DNA from: Microvelia longipes
Lineage: Eukaryota > Arthropoda > Insecta > Hemiptera > Veliidae
Reading direction: 5' to 3'
Assembly (NCBI GenBank): GCA_018340805.1
Contig: JACMZG010001913.1
Location: 33,292,433 to 33,356,432 of the forward strand
DNA length: 64,000 nucleotides
The notes beneath the pieces were generated by a model. The model ran no database searches. It was not told where the DNA came from and worked only from the letters and a program-made list of their open reading frames with translations. This document shows positions 24,401-30,400 of this stretch, in pieces; position 1 is the stretch's first letter, and every line of letters begins with the position of its first letter. The translations under genes were made by a program, and so were the position numbers.

Positions 24401-27400
24401 CCTCTAATAGTTTTAGGCCCATATTCAAAGACGTTTCCTAACATTTTCCTTAAGAAGAATGTTAGGAGTTAGGAAAATGTTAGGAAAATGTTAGGAAAAT
24501 GTTAGGAGAATGTTAGGAAAATGTTAGGAGAAGGTTAGGAAAATGTTAGAAAACGTCTTTGAATACGGGCCTTAGTCTCTTTGTAATTATCACTTAGATA
24601 ACCTTATATAACCTACAATTATATTATTGACAGTTATATTTAAAAATTGAAAGTGTTAAATTAAATAAAGGATAAGGGGTTGAATATTAAAAGATAATAA
24701 GTTTAAATTATTGTAATGGTTTAAATTGAAGTATAAAATAATTAATAATAATATAAAAGCGTGCTAAGTTTTTATTTTATTATTAGTATTAGTTCAATTT
24801 GTATCACATAACATGTATAAATAAATAAATAACCATTTATGTTTATTATTATAGAACTGATTTTTTCTTACTTTTCTTGAATAGTTTTATTTGTTAATGG
24901 CAAAAAGTAAACTTCTTTTAAAGTAATTGAAAGGTTACACATTTAATAACATATTTCTGTGAATTTTCAAATCAATTTTACAGAGCTGTAGAGCTCATAA
25001 GTCTCATATTTATTATGTTTTATTATTTTCAGGTGCTCTGTGTACTGTCATGGGTCTCATGATACTTGCTGTAGATTTCCTTTATCCAAATAGATTTAGT
25101 ACAATACTAGAAGTAGATTATGATACACCGTATGATAGACATATTATTATAGAAGATAGTCACCATAAGAGAAAGAACGGCAAAACTTTAGAAGAGCCAC
25201 CTGGTTTAGGTCGAAGGATACTCAGGTAAGTTATAAAGGATGATATTAAAGATCTATGTTTAAAATACTGTTATTGTGTCATTGTATGTAGACTCTTGAT
25301 ATAGTGCTGAGAAGTTCAGTGACATCCAATTTATGATATTATACTTAAAAAGTAGCTTTTTAATCCATGTTCAACCCATTTTCAGAATGAAACAATAAGC
25401 ATTAGTCATTGTCTTCAAGCATTCCAATTATTGTGGATTAAAAATATAAGCCCTCCAGTAGTTCAAATTGAATAACAAAGCAGGTTTCTCTACTAATATA
25501 AATGGCTTTAACATTATAAAGATCATCGTCAGTGCCAGTGAGATGTTAGAAAGCTAAAAGTCATATCAGTCAACTATCATATAACATACTGATAACATCA
25601 TATAATTGTACTGATGATGGGTTATGCTATACCTAATTAAATATTTATATCCCTCGTCTGCTTTTAAGATGATAGGTCATCTTTAATGCCAGTGAGATGT
25701 TGAGTATTTTTTTTTACTAAAACTTAAAAGTTTGAGTAAAAAAAAATTACTTAAAACTACCTGAAATCTCTCCGGCTCTGATGTTGACCTTTAGTTTGTT
25801 GTTTTTGGTCCCTTAGTAATATATTACATATATTATTATACAGGGCCCGGCAGGGAGGTATGGAGGATTTGAAATAATAGCTACACACTTCATTTTCAAA
25901 TAAAACTAAAATTTTATTATTTCAGTTTGTACCTTGGATGATGCCATTATAAAAATTAAAGAGGAAAAATAAAACATTGATTATGTACAAAAAATAACCT
26001 GTGATATGTGGTGTCCGTTTTTGTCCACACACTCCTGTAGACATTGTGAGAAGTTGACATGAAACCTTGTGACTATTTTTATGGGGCTACCTCAAATCAC
26101 TTGTATACATACACAAACCACGTACACTTGAAGCCCTGAATGAAGCAATAACTCAATAAATTCGAGCAATACCACGTCCAATGCTACAGAAGAGTATGGA
26201 CAACTTCTCACAACGTCTACAGGAGTGTGTGGACATAAACGGACACCACTTATCAGATGTTATTTTTCATACATAATCAATGTTTTATTTTTTTCCTCTT
26301 TAATTTTCATAATGGCATCATCCAAGGTACACACTGAAATAATACAATTTTAGTTTCATTTGAAAATGAGTGTGTAGCTATTATTTCAAATCCATACATC
26401 CCTGCCGGACCCTGTATTATACATATTATTTCACAATATTTACATTGGTGGAGAGACTTGGTGTTGTATTATTTTTTTTTTTTTACTTTTCATTAACTAC
26501 TATACCGTGGGTATAAAAAAAAGTATTGTGTTCACCCTAAAAATCAAAACTAGGTTCCATCATAATCATCCGTTTCAGGCATTTTCGTTTTTAATTCAAG
26601 ATTTATTTATTTAATCCACATGAAATATAAAATAGTATCAAATGCATAATTTACAGAGGTAACAAGTTTTGTCAAACAAATTATGGAAAAGAGCCTCCGA
26701 AATTTGAAACCTTGAAACAAAAAGCTGTTTTGTTCATTTATATTTTGTAGTATTTGTTGTAAAAAGAAAATCAATATTGAAAATAAGCTTGTGATTTTTA
26801 ATTTTGGTAGTCAAAAACGGGATAATGTAAGATATAATTACTTTAGCAACGTTTCGGCCTAGCTAGTCGTAATCATGTCTTATACTGTAGCACACTATAA
26901 GACAGTTGACAGCGTGGGAAATTAGTGTTGAGGAACCAACAAGGTTATTATTATTATTGATGATTGGGGTTGGAGTAGAGGATAGACCCCATTTGCACTG
27001 CGATTAGAAGTCTATTGTACAATCCCCTCAATTGGTTCAGGTCAGAATAATCCTTTTCCCCAGACTAGTTCTAGGATCTTTTTGACCAGTAATTCATTGG
27101 TAGAGTCAAACTTAGTGAGAGTGTTGCTATCAAAGTTGGAGGACCTCTGAAAGGCTAGGGCTTCACATCTCAGAAGTATGTGAGAGGCAGTTTCGTTCTC
27201 CGATTCACAAAGCCGTCACACTGGGTTATCTTTAAAGATACTAATGGTATAGTCCAGTTACTGTTCTAAGGTCCCTTCTGCTGAGACTGAGGAGGTCCTT
27301 AGTTACTTTGGGACTGGGTCCTTTTAACATAAGTTAAACAAAGAAGAATGTGTCTTTTGTATGTAACAAAAGAAGAAGTTGTTACATCTTTACAAGACGT

Positions 27401-30400
27401 AACAATATCCTTCTTGATGACGAGATTCTTTTTGACAACATAAGAAAAAAGAAAAAGAACTGTTAGATTTCTAGGACTCTACCTTGACCAAAAACTGACA
27501 TGGAAAGACCATATAAATACAGTAGTCTCAAAATGTGAAAAATACCTTAACATCATGAAAATGGTCAGCAATAAAGCATGGGGATGTGACCCAAAACTCT
27601 TATTACATTTTATAGGGCAACAATACGGGCATGCATAGACTTGCCTCCCCATTTACGGTAATGCCAAACAATACTTACTTACAAAACTAGACCGTTTACA
27701 ATACAGAGCTTTAAGATTATGTATGGGATATCTTAAATCCACACCAATAACAATAATACATACTGAATGCTCAGAACCACCACTTAACATACGAAGACAA
27801 TATCTGACTGACAAACACTTCATCAAATTATATTCTCAACAATCTCCTTTACTAACAGCTATTGTCAATTTAAACAACAAAATAAATATAATCATCGATA
27901 CTGGCGACATAAAACACTCCATTACATATAAATACTACAAACTATTACAGCCTCATCTCAACCAAAGTATATACCAACATAAATTACTCCCAATCTATCA
28001 AATTTCTTTTGACGATATCTACCAAACAATAACAATAAACATACCAAAACTAACTTATCCGTACAACAACATAACTTTCCATGAACAACTATACAACATA
28101 CATCCACCTACTTAATATTTACCGACGGATCAAAACAACAAGACAAAACTGGTTACTCATATTATGACTACAACTAAAAATTGGACAAAGTTTTTCATGC
28201 CCACAGTACACTAACATATTTACATTAGAAAGCTTAGGAATCTTACAATCTCTTACATATATAAAAACATTACAAAATACTCAAAACAAATACACTATTG
28301 CTTGCGACAACCAAGGAATACTTACAAAACTATCCAACATTTCACTCACTTCCAAAATAGATCACATATATGCATATCCTACAAGAAATAAACGAACTGA
28401 CCAAACAGTACAAACAAATAGACTTTATATGGGTAAAATCACACTCTGGAGTCCAGGGAAATGAACAAGCTGATCTCCTTGCAAAAAATCCAACAAGATC
28501 ATCGAGCTATAAAATACCTGCAAGTGATCTTATATCAGTATCAAAAAAGAAAATGCTAGAAGACTGGAACACCAAACTCAACGAGAACCAGAAAAGGGGA
28601 AAATTTTTAAAGAAATCATCAAGATAGTTCCCGCTAAACCTTGGTTCTGGAAATCGAGACTGTCAAGAGAGATATTGTCTGCATAAACAGATTAAGAAGT
28701 CAACATGCCAGATGCATTCAATATCACTACAAGATTGGTTAAGCGACTCCCCAGCATGCCACTCCTGCCCGACAATAGACGAAACAGTAGAACACATCCT
28801 ACTAGACTGCACAAAATACAAGACAGAACGGACAAAATTATATCAAGATGTCAAACTTCAAGATATCCAAGACAATACTGAAAAAATCAAGACTCTGTCT
28901 TCTCAAAATTAAAAAATATAATAAATACACTCAAATTCGTAAATAAAATTAACTATTCCCTTAGCCTCAAAAAAAAATCTAGAGACCAAACCTTAACAGT
29001 TAAACCCCCAAACGTAAAAAAATAATAACATAACCTTTACACCCAGGACCCGCGTGTCAGATCAACCTGATTGAGGTTTTTCTGTGGTTTCCCTCAATTT
29101 TACAGGCGAATGCCAGGTTGAATCATTAAAAGTCAGTCCACAGACTGCATAGGCAACCTTTTTGAAACTCTGCAAACTACCTATACAATATAATCCTATT
29201 CAAAACACCACCAAAAATACCTTTTGACAATCCCCCCCCAAAAAATAAACAAATAAATAAAAATAAAATACCCAAACCAAAAAAATATAAATTATCCTTG
29301 ACCCAAAAAAACCCCCTCACACCCAAAAAATAATCAAAATTATACCACAAAATAACAAATAAATAAATAAAATAAAGAGGCACAAATTACCCTAATCAAT
29401 AAATATAATATGGCTCCGGTATACACAAAATAAATATTGTATTACTTTTGCCAATAAAGAACTTGTTTAAAAAAAAAAAAAAAACATAAGTTTACTGTGC
29501 ATCATGCCAGAGGATTTGTTCCAGTGGTGCAGGTGATTGGTTAAGAGCCAATCTTTAATTACACCAATGAGATTAGTCTGATATGACATTGTGGGCGTGG
29601 AATAATATCTAAAACTAACCTCATTGGCTCCCTTAGAATAATACTATGTATAGAAGGAGCACAGGACCGTAAACACAATGTAATTCCACTGATAACACGA
29701 AAGCCGGTTGACTGGTGGACTTAAGTATGGGTACCACCCTAACAACAAAATATTATTTTAAATATGTGTCATAAATATCTATTAATGAAGAAAGATCGTA
29801 AAGAACAAATATAATAACTTAAAACACCAGCTGAGTATTTAATAAAACTGGTCTTAGATGGCAAAAGGGTGGCGGAATACAAGAATCTACATTTAGTTGA
29901 CGAGGACTACTTTTTATATCATTTTAATTAAAAACGTTAAAATACAATTTAAAATGCTTAAAATATTGCAATGAACTGATATTTATATTAATATTTTATG
30001 AATAATCAATCATTAATTAATAATAGAACATAATAATTCAGCAACCGGAACTATTAACATCTTTTTTTTTTAGAATGTTGTATATTGTTAGGGTGGCAGT
30101 ATTACTTAAGTCCACCAGTGAACCGCTTTTGGTGTTATCAGTAGTGCTCCATCTATATATAGTATTATTCTTAGTTGGCTCCCTTGCATTATTTTCCACA
30201 TGATTATAACTGTGTGTTATAATAGAAAAAGAACAAATGAATTCACTCTATAGAAATTATATGGCTTCATCAAAAAATAAGTATAACATTCAACATGGCA
30301 TATCTAATAAGTATATGGAGAAAATAAAACTAAATCTAAAATAAATCTAATCTGAAACTAAATCTAAAAGCAATTTATGATAAACTAACTTTCAACTAAT

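Larger units (their letters stand above)
26891..30219. mobile_element. Foldback family L, copy 2, split by nested insertions
   Basis: The left part (26891-26946, GACAGTTGACAGCGTGGGAA) and right part (29547-29631 and 30175-30219) together match the intact copy at 17654-17807. Between them lie a minus-strand LINE, a plus-strand LINE inside that, and MITE M2. Confidence 0.75.

Noticed and set aside
27723..28115. Host gene of 130 codons
   Set aside because: It is the segment between RT and RNase H of a LINE flanked by target duplications.
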